Notes under the pieces: generated by a model | Told to the model about the DNA's origin: nothing | Seen by the model: only the letters and a program-made list of their open reading frames with translations | Databases searched by the model: none | Assembly (NCBI GenBank): GCA_965200925.1 | Contig: OZ241738.1 | Coordinates: 2,232,001 to 2,296,000, forward strand | Reading direction: 5' to 3' | DNA length: 64,000 nucleotides | Source: WTGU01 sp965200925 | GTDB lineage: Bacteria; Pseudomonadota; Alphaproteobacteria; UBA828 | Part shown: positions 18,313 to 27,177 of the stretch, in pieces | Numbering within the stretch: position 1 is the stretch's first letter | Layout: every line of letters starts with the position of its first letter | Program-made: the position numbers and the translations under genes

Positions 18313-18891
18313 GACGCCGAGACCGGGCCGTTTGCGGGGCCGGTTGAAGCCGACGAAACGCATATCGGCGGCAAGTGGAAGAACAAGCCCGCGTCGAAAC
18401 GGAAGGAACTCACCGGGCGGGGCGGGATGGACATGACGCCGGTTGCCGGGGCGAAGGACCGGAAGACGAACAATGTCTGGGCGAAGGTCGTCAAAGGGAC
18501 CAACACGAAAACGCTGCATGGGTTTGTCCGTGAAGCCGTCGCGCCCGGCGCAACGCTCTACACCGATGAAGCCGCCGCCTATCGCGGGATGCCCGAATAC
18601 GTCCATGAAACCGTCAATCATGGCGTCGGGGAATACGTCCGGGGCATGGCATCTACGAATGGCATCGAGAGTTTCTGGGCCATGCTCAAGCGCGGGCATC
18701 TAGGCGTCTACCACAAGATTAGCACGAAGCATCTTGACCGGTATGTGCAGGAATTTGCCGGTCGTCACAATGCCCGCGATGCAGACACGATCAACCAAAT
18801 GGCGGTAGTGGTTGCGGGCATGACGGGCAAGCGTTTGCGCTACCACGAACTTACCGCCGACAACGGACTGTCAAGCGGGGCGCGGGGATGA
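18313..18891 (+). pseudogene. IS1595/ISXO2-type transposase, N-terminally truncated
   Basis: The frame begins after an in-frame TGA at 18310 and reads FAGPVEADETHIGGKWKNK, the first catalytic region of ISXO2-like DDE transposases. Then come LYTDEAAAYRGM (second acidic residue) and TNGIESFWAMLKRGHLGVYH (third). The zinc-ribbon N-terminal part, about 100 residues in the intact relative at 33020-33931, is absent. The gene ends in TGA overlapping the ATG of the methyltransferase, showing that the cargo was linked to this transposase and not merely adjacent. Confidence 0.8.
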
Positions 18892-20141
18892 CCGCCCCGA
18901 ATTTCCCTTCCGGCGCGGTTTGGACCGGGGACAATCTCAACATTCTCCGAGGCATGAACTCGGAATGTGTTGACCTGATCTATCTCGATCCGCCGTTCAA
19001 TAGCAACCGGACCTATGAGGCACCGATAGGAAGCCGGGCGGCGGGGGCCGCGTTCAAGGACGCTTGGACGCTTGATGATGTTGACGTCCATGAGCATGGC
19101 GAACTTGCGGATCGCAACCCGGCCGCCTATGCGGTCATCGAGGCAGCCCGACTGGCGCACGGCAAGGGGATGATGGCCTATTGCATTATGATGGCCGTCC
19201 GGCTGCTTGAAATGCGGCGCGTTCTCAAACCCACCGGAAGCCTCTACCTGCATTGTAATCAGTTTGCCTCGCATTATCTCAAACTGCTAATGGATGGGAT
19301 TTTCGGGCGGGGCAATTTCGTCAACGAGATCATCTGGAATTATGGGACGCCCTCCGGAGGCCGCGTGAGCGGCAAGAAGCCGATCAAGGTTCATGACTGC
19401 CTGCTGGTCTATGCGCGCGAATACGGCAAGCATCTTTATCGACCGCAATTCACGCCATACAGCGAGAAGTACGTCCGGGACTGGTTTCGTCATATCGACG
19501 AGGATGGGCGCGCCTATCAAACGCGAAGCCGCAAGGGGAAGGTGATCCGTCAATATCTGGACGAAAGCCCCGGAATGCCGCTTTCAACGGTCTGGTCCGA
19601 CATCATGCAGTTGTCCAGCCGACGAGGCTGGTTCCCTACGACCAACCGGGAGGAAACGGGCTATCCAACACAGAAGCCCTTGGCGCTGCTTGAGCGGATC
19701 ATTCAAGCATCCTCGAATGAAGGCGACATAGTGCTTGACCCGTTTTGCGGCTGCGCAACGGCCCTGGTGGCGGCGGACCGCCTGCAACGCCATTGGGTCG
19801 GCATAGACTTGTCGCCTCTGACGGTCCGGTTGGTGAATGAACGCATCGCCGAGGATCGGGGTTTGTGGGGCGGTGCGACGGCAATGGACGCGCCGCCATT
19901 GCGGACGGACCTGGGCGAGCTTCCGAATTACCGGACGCATCGGCATCGGCTCTATGGCGTGCAAGAGGGTATTTGCGCGGGATGCGAAACGCACTTTCCG
20001 TTTCGGATCATGGAAGTGGATCATATCCTGCCCCGGTCACGCGGCGGGACGGACCATGCCGACAACCTTCAAATGCTCTGTTCGGGCTGCAACCGCAGCA
20101 AGGGCGGGCGCACTATGGCCGAATGGAGGGCAAGCCAATGA
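18888..20141 (+). CDS. Beta-class adenine/cytosine-N DNA methyltransferase fused to HNH nuclease domain
   Basis: 417 residues. Catalytic motif IV is LIYLDPPF (Asp34-Pro-Pro-Phe37), and the SAM-binding motif DPFCGCATALVAADR comes near residue 285, giving the beta-class motif order. Residues about 360-408 form an HNH domain: CAGC, then EVDHILPRSRGGTDHADNLQ and CSGCNRSKGG with its zinc cysteines. One polypeptide thus carries both a modification and a potential cleavage activity. ATG at 18888 overlaps the transposase stop, and the last codons overlap the start of the 61-residue gene. GC content is visibly lower than in neighbouring catabolic genes, indicating recent transfer. Confidence 0.88.
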   Translation: MTAPNFPSGAVWTGDNLNILRGMNSECVDLIYLDPPFNSNRTYEAPIGSRAAGAAFKDAWTLDDVDVHEHGELADRNPAAYAVIEAARLAHGKGMMAYCIMMAVRLLEMRRVLKPTGSLYLHCNQFASHYLKLLMDGIFGRGNFVNEIIWNYGTPSGGRVSGKKPIKVHDCLLVYAREYGKHLYRPQFTPYSEKYVRDWFRHIDEDGRAYQTRSRKGKVIRQYLDESPGMPLSTVWSDIMQLSSRRGWFPTTNREETGYPTQKPLALLERIIQASSNEGDIVLDPFCGCATALVAADRLQRHWVGIDLSPLTVRLVNERIAEDRGLWGGATAMDAPPLRTDLGELPNYRTHRHRLYGVQEGICAGCETHFPFRIMEVDHILPRSRGGTDHADNLQMLCSGCNRSKGGRTMAEWRASQ

Positions 20142-20323
20142 GTGCCAAGGGCAAGAGGAAGTATCCATTGTTGGAACCGCGCACAATCACGCTGCGGGGC
20201 AATGACTATCAGCCAAGCAAGGCGGAAATAGAGCGAGAATACGATATACCCGGAGCGTCAATGCGAAAGGTCCGTAGTGCGTTCTTCCGCCCTATCAACA
20301 TCAAGCGTGAAGCCCTGGAATAA
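20138..20323 (+). CDS. Small basic protein at the end of the IS1595 cargo operon
   Basis: 61 residues, lysine/arginine rich (SAKGKRKYPLLEPRTITLRG, then ASMRKVRSAFFRPINIKREA). ATG at 20138 overlaps the methyltransferase stop (ATGA). It has no known domain. The coupling and the position just inside the element's right end suggest a co-transferred partner of the methyltransferase-HNH protein, possibly a DNA-binding accessory or control factor. Function unknown. Confidence 0.55.
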   Translation: MSAKGKRKYPLLEPRTITLRGNDYQPSKAEIEREYDIPGASMRKVRSAFFRPINIKREALE

Positions 20324-21015
20324 CGGGCAGATGTGACTTTTCGATACAATCCCCCAAAGTTGTCGCCTCGGTCGCTGGCGGGACGGTCCGATATCATATC
20401 GCTTTTGGCCGGATAGTACGTCGTCACGGTCGAGAGGGTGATCGAGTTATCTCCTTTGCCGCTCTTCATGTTTTCCCAGTGCCAATTTCGATATTCCGCG
20501 GCGTAGCGAGCGCCGATCACGTATGGTGTGAACACCCGAGGAGAACCCGAGATCACTCCAGAAAGCGCCCATGGTACGACCACGAGCAGATCCGCCGGGG
20601 CGCAGACGGCTGGCGTCGTTTTGTATCGGAAGCTGGGTTCGTTCTCCTTGGCCAGCGCGTACCAGCCTTTAAGTTCGATGCCCATGAGCACCCGCGGTTC
20701 GACATCGGGAGCGGCGGCGCGCAATACCACGTCCGGGAACGTCTGTGGCTGCCGCTCGAAACTGTAGAGAGCATAGGTCCGACGAGGATCCCAGACGGAG
20801 CGAAGCTTGTTTAGCGATGCGATGACCTGCTCTTCGATCGTCGCACCGAGAGATGAATTGAACGAAAAAAGATCCGTCGCCAGAACTCCCGAGATAACGA
20901 GCTCCGAATCGAAGCGGGATGGCAGTGCAAGAATTGCCTTCCTTACCTCTCTCCAGAGTTCGATATGCGCCCAAACCTCGTCGGGTTCAGTTGGTTTCGG
21001 CGGCAGGGGTTTCAT
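20209..21015 (-). pseudogene. Type II restriction endonuclease-like gene truncated by the IS1595 element
   Basis: From ATG 21015 about 220 residues look native: PDEVWAHIELWREVRKAIL, then VLMGIELKGWYALAKE (an E-x-K type metal-binding site of PD-(D/E)XK nucleases) and ADLLVVVPWALSGVISG. Past RPASDRGDNFG the frame enters mobile-element DNA and runs to a chance stop at 20209, adding about 49 foreign residues. It overlaps the end of the companion methyltransferase gene by 29 bases. The pair is a type II restriction-modification system; specificity cannot be read from sequence. Loss of the C-terminus probably inactivates cleavage, leaving the methyltransferase orphaned. Confidence 0.6.
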
Positions 21016-22075
21016 GCTCGATAGTCCGGGATTCCTCTCCGAGCCGCCTCACGGCAGCCGCATAGAAAGCAGGAACGACCTCCGCTGCGTGGCAATGTCT
21101 GCCCGAACGGAGCGCGCTGGCGGCAGCCGAACACAGTCCTCCGAACGGCTCCCACACCACGTCGCCCGGATCGGTCGACGCCGCGATGATCCGGTCGATC
21201 AGGCGCAACGGCTTCTGGTTCATGTGCAGGGCCTTGACGCCCTTCGCCTTGACGCGCTCCGCCCCGCGCACCGCCGGCTCGCGCCAGACGTTGGTAATGC
21301 CGTGCGCGTGATTCCACTTCGCCCGCATCCGCGACCACTGCGACTCGGTCAGTGGCGACTCGCCGTCGAGCGAGAAGTAGGGACGCGCGGTCGGAGCGCC
21401 GTGTTTCGCTGCGTATTCGGACAGCGCGACCACCTTGTCGGCGGGCGGGAAGTACCAGAGGCGGCATTGCGTGAAATACTTCCGCGTCGCCGCGTTCGCC
21501 ACGCCGCACGCCTCGTTGGTCCTGGAAAGCGGAAGGCCGCTGTGCCGCCATTCGTGCCGCAACCATGCCTTCATCGAAAGCGCGGCGCCGTCTTCCGTCG
21601 TCAACATGGCGTCGCGGACATAGCGCACGCAGAGTTCGGTGACGACCGGAAACCCCCGGATGGTGTCGCCGTTGCAATTGCCGGCGACGTGCCCGACGCC
21701 CTTGTCCCAGACGTGCGCCGCCCTGTAGCGCCACCCGTGGCGCTTGAGAACCGGGTGCGCTTCGGCCCAGCCGACTTCCGAGCACCAGAACCAGAGGGTC
21801 GTGTCGGGCCGCGCGCGGCGCGCCCATTCCGCGACATGCGGCGCATACCATGCGCCGAGGTCGTCGGTGGTATCGGGTTCGCCGGGAAACTTCGCGAGGC
21901 CGTAAGGGCCGTCCGCGACGATGGCGGTCGGGGGTGGCCAGCGCCGGTAGCAGGTCATCGCATCGCCCAGGGTGAGCGAGGCGCTGCCGCCTCCGCCACC
22001 GATCGTCACCGGGGATTTCGGAATCGCGCCGGGTTCGGCGACGTTGGCTTCACGCGGCATTTCAGGATCGACCAT
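20987..22075 (-). CDS. Site-specific DNA methyltransferase (type II, beta-class order)
   Basis: 362 residues. The catalytic motif is DGPYGLAKF, a DGPY variant of D/S-PPY, near residue 56. The SAM motif EPFGGLCSAAASALRSGR is near the C-terminus, preceded by LHMNQKPLRLIDRII, so the motif order is beta class (N4-cytosine or N6-adenine). ATG at 22075. Its stop lies inside the start of the restriction gene, which is transcribed in the same direction. Codon composition is like the GC-rich host genes. Confidence 0.85.
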   Translation of the reverse strand: MVDPEMPREANVAEPGAIPKSPVTIGGGGGSASLTLGDAMTCYRRWPPPTAIVADGPYGLAKFPGEPDTTDDLGAWYAPHVAEWARRARPDTTLWFWCSEVGWAEAHPVLKRHGWRYRAAHVWDKGVGHVAGNCNGDTIRGFPVVTELCVRYVRDAMLTTEDGAALSMKAWLRHEWRHSGLPLSRTNEACGVANAATRKYFTQCRLWYFPPADKVVALSEYAAKHGAPTARPYFSLDGESPLTESQWSRMRAKWNHAHGITNVWREPAVRGAERVKAKGVKALHMNQKPLRLIDRIIAASTDPGDVVWEPFGGLCSAAASALRSGRHCHAAEVVPAFYAAAVRRLGEESRTIEHETPAAETN

Positions 22076-22137
22076 CGTGCTCCGGCGCCTCTCATCATAT
22101 CGCCAATGCGCGGGCATGGAGGCCGGCGCTCCGCCGG

Positions 22138-24333
22138 CTATGCCGCCGCGTCCGGCGGGGGCGCCGCTTCCGTCACCCTGCGCAGCCCGGCGACGACGTC
22201 GTCCCGCTGGGCCAGCGCCGCCGTCTCCAGCACCTTGGAGACGACGGGCGCGGCCTGCGCACCGGTGACCCGGAGGATCTCGTGGTCCAGCCAGTCGAAC
22301 AGGCGCTCCTGCGCCTCCTGCGCGATGCGCGCGCCGAGGGAGGGGCCGCGGGCGGTCTGTTCGACGATCAGCAGGCGGTTCGTACGCCGCACGCTGGCGG
22401 CGATGGTCTCCCAGTCCATGCCCAGCGGATCGAGGGTGCGCAGGTCGATCACTTCGGCGTCGATGCCCGCCGCCTCGGCGGCCTCCACGCTCACCGGCAC
22501 CATGTTGGCACAGGTCACCACGGTGCAGGCGCGGCCGGGGCGCACGATCCGCGCCTTGCCGAAGGGGATGCAGTAGTCGAGGTCGTCCGGCACGAGCGAC
22601 GCGCCCTGATAGAGCGCCTGGCACTCGATGATCGCCACCGGGTCGTCGCAGCGGACGGCGCTGTTGAAGAGGCCCACGTAGTCGAACGCCGTCGTCGGCG
22701 CGACGATCCGCCAGCCCGGCCAGAGCGCGAACACGCCGGACGGGTCCATCGAATGCTGTGAGCCGTAGCCGCCGCCCGCCGCCACCCGGGCGCGCAGGAT
22801 CAGCGGCGCGCGGTGGGTGCCGCCGAACATGTGGCGGACCTTGGCGGTCTGGTTGAAGAGCTGGTCGGCCGCGACCAGGCAGAAATCGGCGTACATGATC
22901 TCGACGATGGGCCGCAGCCCGTTCACCGCGGCGCCGAGCCCCATGCCGCAGAACCCGTTTTCGGCGATCGGCGTGCCGATCAGGCGTTCGGGGAAGGCCT
23001 CGCCGATTCCCTTGGTGGCGCCCACCGTGCCGCCCTTCAGCCGGTGCACGTCCTCGCCGAGCACGATCACCGTGTCGTCCCGCTCCATCGCGCGGAATTG
23101 CGCGGCGGCGACCGCCTCGATGAAGGTCATCTCGCGCGCCGCCGCCGGGTCGACGTCCTCCGGCTCCATTCGGCGCGCGCCCGCCAGTTCCGAAAGGTCG
23201 CCGCGGATGCCGACATCGACCTGCTTCGCGTCCGGCCACAGCGCCGGCACGACGCGGAGCCGGTTGGAGCCGGGCTCCGTTTCGGTCAGCGCCGCCGCCG
23301 CTTCGTCCACGGCCGCGCGCGCCCGGCTCTCCAGCGCCGCCAGCCCGGCCTCGTCCACGATCTCGAGGGCGAGCAGGCGCCTCGGCATGGTCGCGACCGG
23401 GTCGCGCGCCCGCCACGCCTCCTCCTCCGCCTTGTCGCGGTAGCCGAAGGCGCTGCCCTTCATCGGGCCGTGCTGGTGGAAATAGCGGTAGGTGAGAGCC
23501 TCGATCAGCGCCGGCCCCTCGTCGCCTTCGATGCGCGTGCGCGCCCATTGCATGGCCTTGCGCACCGCCATCACGTCCATGCCGTCCACCTCGACAGAGG
23601 GAATGGCGAGGCCCTGGCCGCGCGCCGACAACCGGGTCTCGCGGGTGGTTTCGGAGACGTGGGTCGAGACGCCATAGAGATTATTTTCGACGAAGAACAC
23701 GATCGGCAGGTCGTAGAGCGCGGCCAGATTGAGCGATTCGTAAGCCGCGCCGTTCTGCATCGCGCCGTCGCCGAAGAAGGTCACGGTGAGATTGCCGCCG
23801 CCCTTGAGCTTCTCGGCCAGGGCGTAGCCGACCGCCTGCGGCGGGTTGCCGCCGACGATGGCGTTGGTGCCGAGCACGCCGGCCTCGTCCCGGCGCATGT
23901 GCATGGAGCCGCCGCGCCCGCCGCAATAGCCGGGAGCCAGCCCCATGATCTCGGCCATCGACCGGCGGACCACTTCCTGCATCGCCTCCGGCCAGTCGCT
24001 CGTGCGCGGGTCGTAGCCGGCGGGGGTGGCGTGGTTCAGGAACTTGGCGAGGAACTGGTGGTGGGCCCGATGGGTGGCGTTGATCTTGTCGGCGGCGGCG
24101 AGGGTGGACATGGCCGCGACGGCGCCGCCTTCCTGGCCGATGCTGGCATGCGCGGGGCCGTGCACGCAGCCGGCCTTGAACAGATCGAGGATGCGCTCCT
24201 CGAAGCGGCGGATCAGAAGGAGCTGCTCCAGGAGCCGTGCGAGGACGAGCGGGTCTTCATCTTTCCAATCCGCCTCGGTGGTGGTGAGGCGGTGCCACGG
24301 GGTCTCCGAAGTCAGGGGTTCCAGCGTCGGCAT
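22138..24333 (-). CDS. 2-oxoacid dehydrogenase E1, alpha and beta subunits fused
   Basis: 731 residues. The first half is E1 alpha (RRFEERILDLFKAGCVHGPA, GRGGSMHM, and the thiamine-diphosphate motif GDGAMQNGAAYESLNLAALY near residue 186, ending in VENN). From about residue 400 comes E1 beta (MTFIEAVAAAQFRAM, VIVLGEDV, GTPIAENGFCGMGLGAAVNG). These subunits decarboxylate pyruvate, acetoin or branched-chain 2-oxoacids and acylate E2. ATG at 24333 with GGGAGGGCGCC upstream. A fused E1 is uncommon but known. No E2 gene is present; the window's E3 lies 15 kb away. Confidence 0.9.
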   Translation of the reverse strand: MPTLEPLTSETPWHRLTTTEADWKDEDPLVLARLLEQLLLIRRFEERILDLFKAGCVHGPAHASIGQEGGAVAAMSTLAAADKINATHRAHHQFLAKFLNHATPAGYDPRTSDWPEAMQEVVRRSMAEIMGLAPGYCGGRGGSMHMRRDEAGVLGTNAIVGGNPPQAVGYALAEKLKGGGNLTVTFFGDGAMQNGAAYESLNLAALYDLPIVFFVENNLYGVSTHVSETTRETRLSARGQGLAIPSVEVDGMDVMAVRKAMQWARTRIEGDEGPALIEALTYRYFHQHGPMKGSAFGYRDKAEEEAWRARDPVATMPRRLLALEIVDEAGLAALESRARAAVDEAAAALTETEPGSNRLRVVPALWPDAKQVDVGIRGDLSELAGARRMEPEDVDPAAAREMTFIEAVAAAQFRAMERDDTVIVLGEDVHRLKGGTVGATKGIGEAFPERLIGTPIAENGFCGMGLGAAVNGLRPIVEIMYADFCLVAADQLFNQTAKVRHMFGGTHRAPLILRARVAAGGGYGSQHSMDPSGVFALWPGWRIVAPTTAFDYVGLFNSAVRCDDPVAIIECQALYQGASLVPDDLDYCIPFGKARIVRPGRACTVVTCANMVPVSVEAAEAAGIDAEVIDLRTLDPLGMDWETIAASVRRTNRLLIVEQTARGPSLGARIAQEAQERLFDWLDHEILRVTGAQAAPVVSKVLETAALAQRDDVVAGLRRVTEAAPPPDAAA

Positions 24334-24441
24334 GGCGCCCTCCCTTCCGCGCGGTTGGCGCGCCCTGGGGGATCGCGCTAGAACCTGATAGCAAATTGCC
24401 GCCCACGTCGGGAGTCGGCCGGGCCGCGTGAGAGCCACGGG

Positions 24442-25311
24442 ATGATCTACGACGAACCGCGTTTCAAGCCGGGCGGCGACCGCTTCGTCGAGATGGAGCT
24501 CGGGGACGAGCTCGACTTCGATCTCAATTTCCTGGTCCACGCCCTGACCGCCCGCGTCCGCGCGGCCGCGCTCGACGGCATCGTCGAACTGCTGCCCAAC
24601 ATGGCCTCCATCGTGGTGAGCTACGACCCGGAGAGGATCGGCTACGACGACGTCGTGCGCGAGATCGGCGCGGTCTTCGGCGCCATGGGCTCGCTCGAGG
24701 ACGTCGCGCTCCCGAGCCCGCTTTACACCGTCCCCGTGCTCTATTTCGACCCCGTCACCCGCGCCTGCTGGGAGGATTATTGCGCCCGGATCGCGGAGAA
24801 GGAGTACGATCCGGACCTCATGGTGCGGCTCAACGGTCTGGAGAGCCGCGACCAGCTCGCGCGCATCCACTCGGCGACGGAGTACTGGGTAGCGGCGCTC
24901 GGCTTCTATCCCGGCCTCGCCTCGCTGATCGCGCTCGATCCGCGCTGCCGGCTGACGGCACCGAAATACAATCCACCGCGCACCTGGACGCCGAAGGGCG
25001 CCCTCGGTTACGGCGGTTCCGTCACCTGCCTCTACCCGGCCCGGACCCCGGGAGGCTACCAGATCATCGGCCATTCGCCGGTGCCCGTGTTCGATCTCGC
25101 CCAGCGGCTGCGCGCGTTCCGCGACCGGCTGGCGCTGCTCCGCCCCGGCGACCGCGTGCGCTTCGTGCCGGTGGGCCGGGACGAATACGACCACGTGGCG
25201 GCGCGGGTGGAGGCGGGCGACTACGAACACCAGATGGCGGCCTACGCGAAATTCTCGATCCGCGACTACCACGCCTGGCTCGCGACCCTCGACATGCGCG
25301 TGCGTTTCTGA
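24442..25311 (+). CDS. KipI/PxpB-like carboxyltransferase-domain protein, copy 1
   Basis: 289 residues starting MIYDEPRFKPGGD, with LVVSYD-like IVVSYDPERIGYDD, PVLYFDP, the middle LASLIALDPRCRLTAPKYNP and VRFVPVGRDEYDHVA. It belongs to the carboxyltransferase subdomain C/D family that includes the KipI kinase inhibitor and subunit B of 5-oxoprolinase. It is followed 10 bases later by its KipA/PxpC partner. This variant, with the long pre-domain and RTPGGYQIIGHSPVP motif, resembles urea-carboxylase-related proteins. PxpA is not in the window, so 5-oxoproline hydrolysis is not established. Confidence 0.82.
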   Translation: MIYDEPRFKPGGDRFVEMELGDELDFDLNFLVHALTARVRAAALDGIVELLPNMASIVVSYDPERIGYDDVVREIGAVFGAMGSLEDVALPSPLYTVPVLYFDPVTRACWEDYCARIAEKEYDPDLMVRLNGLESRDQLARIHSATEYWVAALGFYPGLASLIALDPRCRLTAPKYNPPRTWTPKGALGYGGSVTCLYPARTPGGYQIIGHSPVPVFDLAQRLRAFRDRLALLRPGDRVRFVPVGRDEYDHVAARVEAGDYEHQMAAYAKFSIRDYHAWLATLDMRVRF

Positions 25312-25321
25312 GGGGCGTGCC

Positions 25322-26308
25322 GTGCTGGAGGTGGTCAAGCCCGGGCTGGAGACGAGCGTGCAGGATTTCCCTGGCCGCTACGGCTTCTGGGAGCAGGGCT
25401 TCCCGCCGTCCGGCCCGTTCGACATGTGGTCCTTTCGGCTCGCCAATCTCCTGGTCGGCAATCCCCCCGGCGCGGCCGGGCTGGAGATCCAGTTCCTCGG
25501 GCCGACCCTCGCGTTCCGGCGCGACGCGGTGATCGCGCTCACCGGGGCCGCGATGGTGCCGCGTCTCGACGGCGCGCCGATCCCCCAATGGGAGAGCCTC
25601 GCGGTTCCCGCCGGCGGGGTCCTCGAAACCGGCTTCGCGCGGACCGGCGCCCGCGCCTATCTGGCGGTCGCCGGCGGCATCGAGACGCCGCCGGTGCTGG
25701 GCTCCCGCGCGACCTTCCACATGGCCGGCGTCGGCGGCATGGAGGGTCACGCCCTGAAGGCGGGCCAGCGCCTGCCCCTCGGGGACGCCGCGGGCGCCGG
25801 CGCGACCGGCCTGCGGGTGCGCCCCACCTGCCGGCCGCCGATTCCGGAAGGCCGGTCCTGGCGGATCGAAGTCGTCGCCGGCCCCAATGACGACTGGATC
25901 GACGAAGAGGGCCACCGCAGGTTCCTGGAGAGCGACTGGGTGCTCCAGGCGCGGAGCAACCGCACCGGCTACCGCCTGTCCGGCCCCGAGTGGCGCTTCG
26001 CCGCGCGGGCCACGGACAAGGGGCCGGAGCACGGCGAGCATCCCTCCAACATCCTGGATCACGGCTACCCGGTGGGCGCGGTGAACCTGTGCGGCCAGAC
26101 CCCCATCATCCTGGTCAACGACGGGCCCAGCGCCGGCGGCTTCATCAACCCCTACACCGTGCCGTCGGCCGCGTTCTGGAAGCTCGCCCAGTCCAGGCCC
26201 AACGACGTCTACCGCTTCCGCAAGGTCTCCGTCGGCGAGGCCCAGGCGGCGCGGCGCGAGATCGACGCGCTCTGCTCCGAGTCCAGCCTCGAGAAGGCCG
26301 GTTCGTGA
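25322..26308 (+). CDS. KipA/PxpC-like biotin-dependent carboxyltransferase-domain protein, copy 1
   Basis: 328 residues. GTG start at 25322. It opens LEVVKPGLETSVQDFPGR then GFPPSGPFDMWSFRLAN, followed by VIALTGAAM and, toward the end, GYPVGAVNLCGQTPIILVND, all standard for the KipA/PxpC/urea amidolyase AHS2 family. It acts with the upstream KipI-like protein as two halves of one hydrolase/carboxyltransferase. Its TGA overlaps the GTG of the next KipI-like gene (GTGA), so four such genes form one translation-coupled array. Confidence 0.85.
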   Translation: MLEVVKPGLETSVQDFPGRYGFWEQGFPPSGPFDMWSFRLANLLVGNPPGAAGLEIQFLGPTLAFRRDAVIALTGAAMVPRLDGAPIPQWESLAVPAGGVLETGFARTGARAYLAVAGGIETPPVLGSRATFHMAGVGGMEGHALKAGQRLPLGDAAGAGATGLRVRPTCRPPIPEGRSWRIEVVAGPNDDWIDEEGHRRFLESDWVLQARSNRTGYRLSGPEWRFAARATDKGPEHGEHPSNILDHGYPVGAVNLCGQTPIILVNDGPSAGGFINPYTVPSAAFWKLAQSRPNDVYRFRKVSVGEAQAARREIDALCSESSLEKAGS

Positions 26309-27174
26309 TCTACGACGAACCCCGCTTCCTGCCCGGCGGCGACACCTTCGTGCTGGTCCAGTTCGGCGACGACGCGCGGATCGACCTCAATTTCATGGCA
26401 CTCGGCCTGACCGCCGCGCTGCGCGAAGACGGGACCGCGGGCGTCATCGACACCAACCCCTCCTACAACTCTCTGGTCGTCGAATACGACCCGGACCTGA
26501 TCGGGATGGCCGACCTGGAGAAGGAGCTGCGCCGCCTGATCGACGGGCTCGGCCCGGTCGAGGATCTGGAGCTCGACAGCCGGCTCGCCTATCTGCCGGT
26601 CATGTATCTGGACCCGTGGACCAAGGCTTGCGTCGAGGACTACGCCCGGCGCATCGCGCCGCGCGGCGGCGACCCGGAATTCGTCGCCCGGCTCAACGGG
26701 CTCGAGGACGCCCATCAACTCGTCCGCGTCCATTCCGGCACCGAGCATTGGGTGGTCGCCGTCTGCTCGACTCCGGGCCTGCCGCTCATGGTGGCACTCG
26801 ACCCGCGCTGCGCCTTGACCTCGCCGAAATACGACCCGCCGCGCACCTGGACCACCCTGGGCGCCATCGGAGTCGGCGGGCTCTCGACCTCCGTCTACAC
26901 GACGCCCGGTCCGGGCGGCTACAACCTGATCGGGCGCACGCCGGTGCCGCTCTGGGACGCGCGGGCGCGGCTGTCCGCCTATCGCGAACGGGTGGTCCTG
27001 CTGGACGCCGCCGACCGGGTCAAATTCGTGCCGATCGGGCGGGAGGAGTTCGACTACATCGCGCGCCGCGTCGAAGAAGGGAGCTACGAATTCAACGTGA
27101 CCGGCTACCAGCGCTTCTCCGTCCGCGCCTACAAGGCATGGGCGGCTTCCCTCGACGGGCGCGCGCGGTTCTGA
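26305..27174 (+). CDS. KipI/PxpB-like carboxyltransferase-domain protein, copy 2
   Basis: 289 residues starting at GTG 26305 (IYDEPRFLPGGDTFVLVQFG), the same length as copy 1, with matching landmarks YLPVMYLDPWTKACVEDYA, LMVALDPRCALTSPKYDPP, GPGGYNLIGRTPVP and VKFVPIGREEFDYIA. It is clearly a paralogue from tandem duplication of the two-gene unit, but diverged along its length, so the copies may have different substrates. It overlaps copy 1 of KipA at its start and is followed three bases later by KipA copy 2. Confidence 0.82.
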   Translation: MIYDEPRFLPGGDTFVLVQFGDDARIDLNFMALGLTAALREDGTAGVIDTNPSYNSLVVEYDPDLIGMADLEKELRRLIDGLGPVEDLELDSRLAYLPVMYLDPWTKACVEDYARRIAPRGGDPEFVARLNGLEDAHQLVRVHSGTEHWVVAVCSTPGLPLMVALDPRCALTSPKYDPPRTWTTLGAIGVGGLSTSVYTTPGPGGYNLIGRTPVPLWDARARLSAYRERVVLLDAADRVKFVPIGREEFDYIARRVEEGSYEFNVTGYQRFSVRAYKAWAASLDGRARF

Positions 27175-27177
27175 GCC

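Larger units (their letters stand above)
18304..20357 (+). mobile_element. IS1595-family element with methyltransferase-HNH cargo, left end deleted
   Basis: Gene order is a 5'-truncated IS1595/ISXO2-type transposase, a DNA methyltransferase-HNH fusion and a 61-residue protein, each joined by an ATGA overlap. The right end is placed at about 20357 because there the downstream restriction gene switches from protein-like sequence to element DNA. Reading inward from that point the end begins GGGGGATTGTATCGAAAAGT, and a run of G is usual for IS1595 family ends. No matching left inverted repeat was found near 18300, and the transposase lacks its N-terminus. The left end was therefore probably lost in a deletion. 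Boundaries are approximate. Confidence 0.55.
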
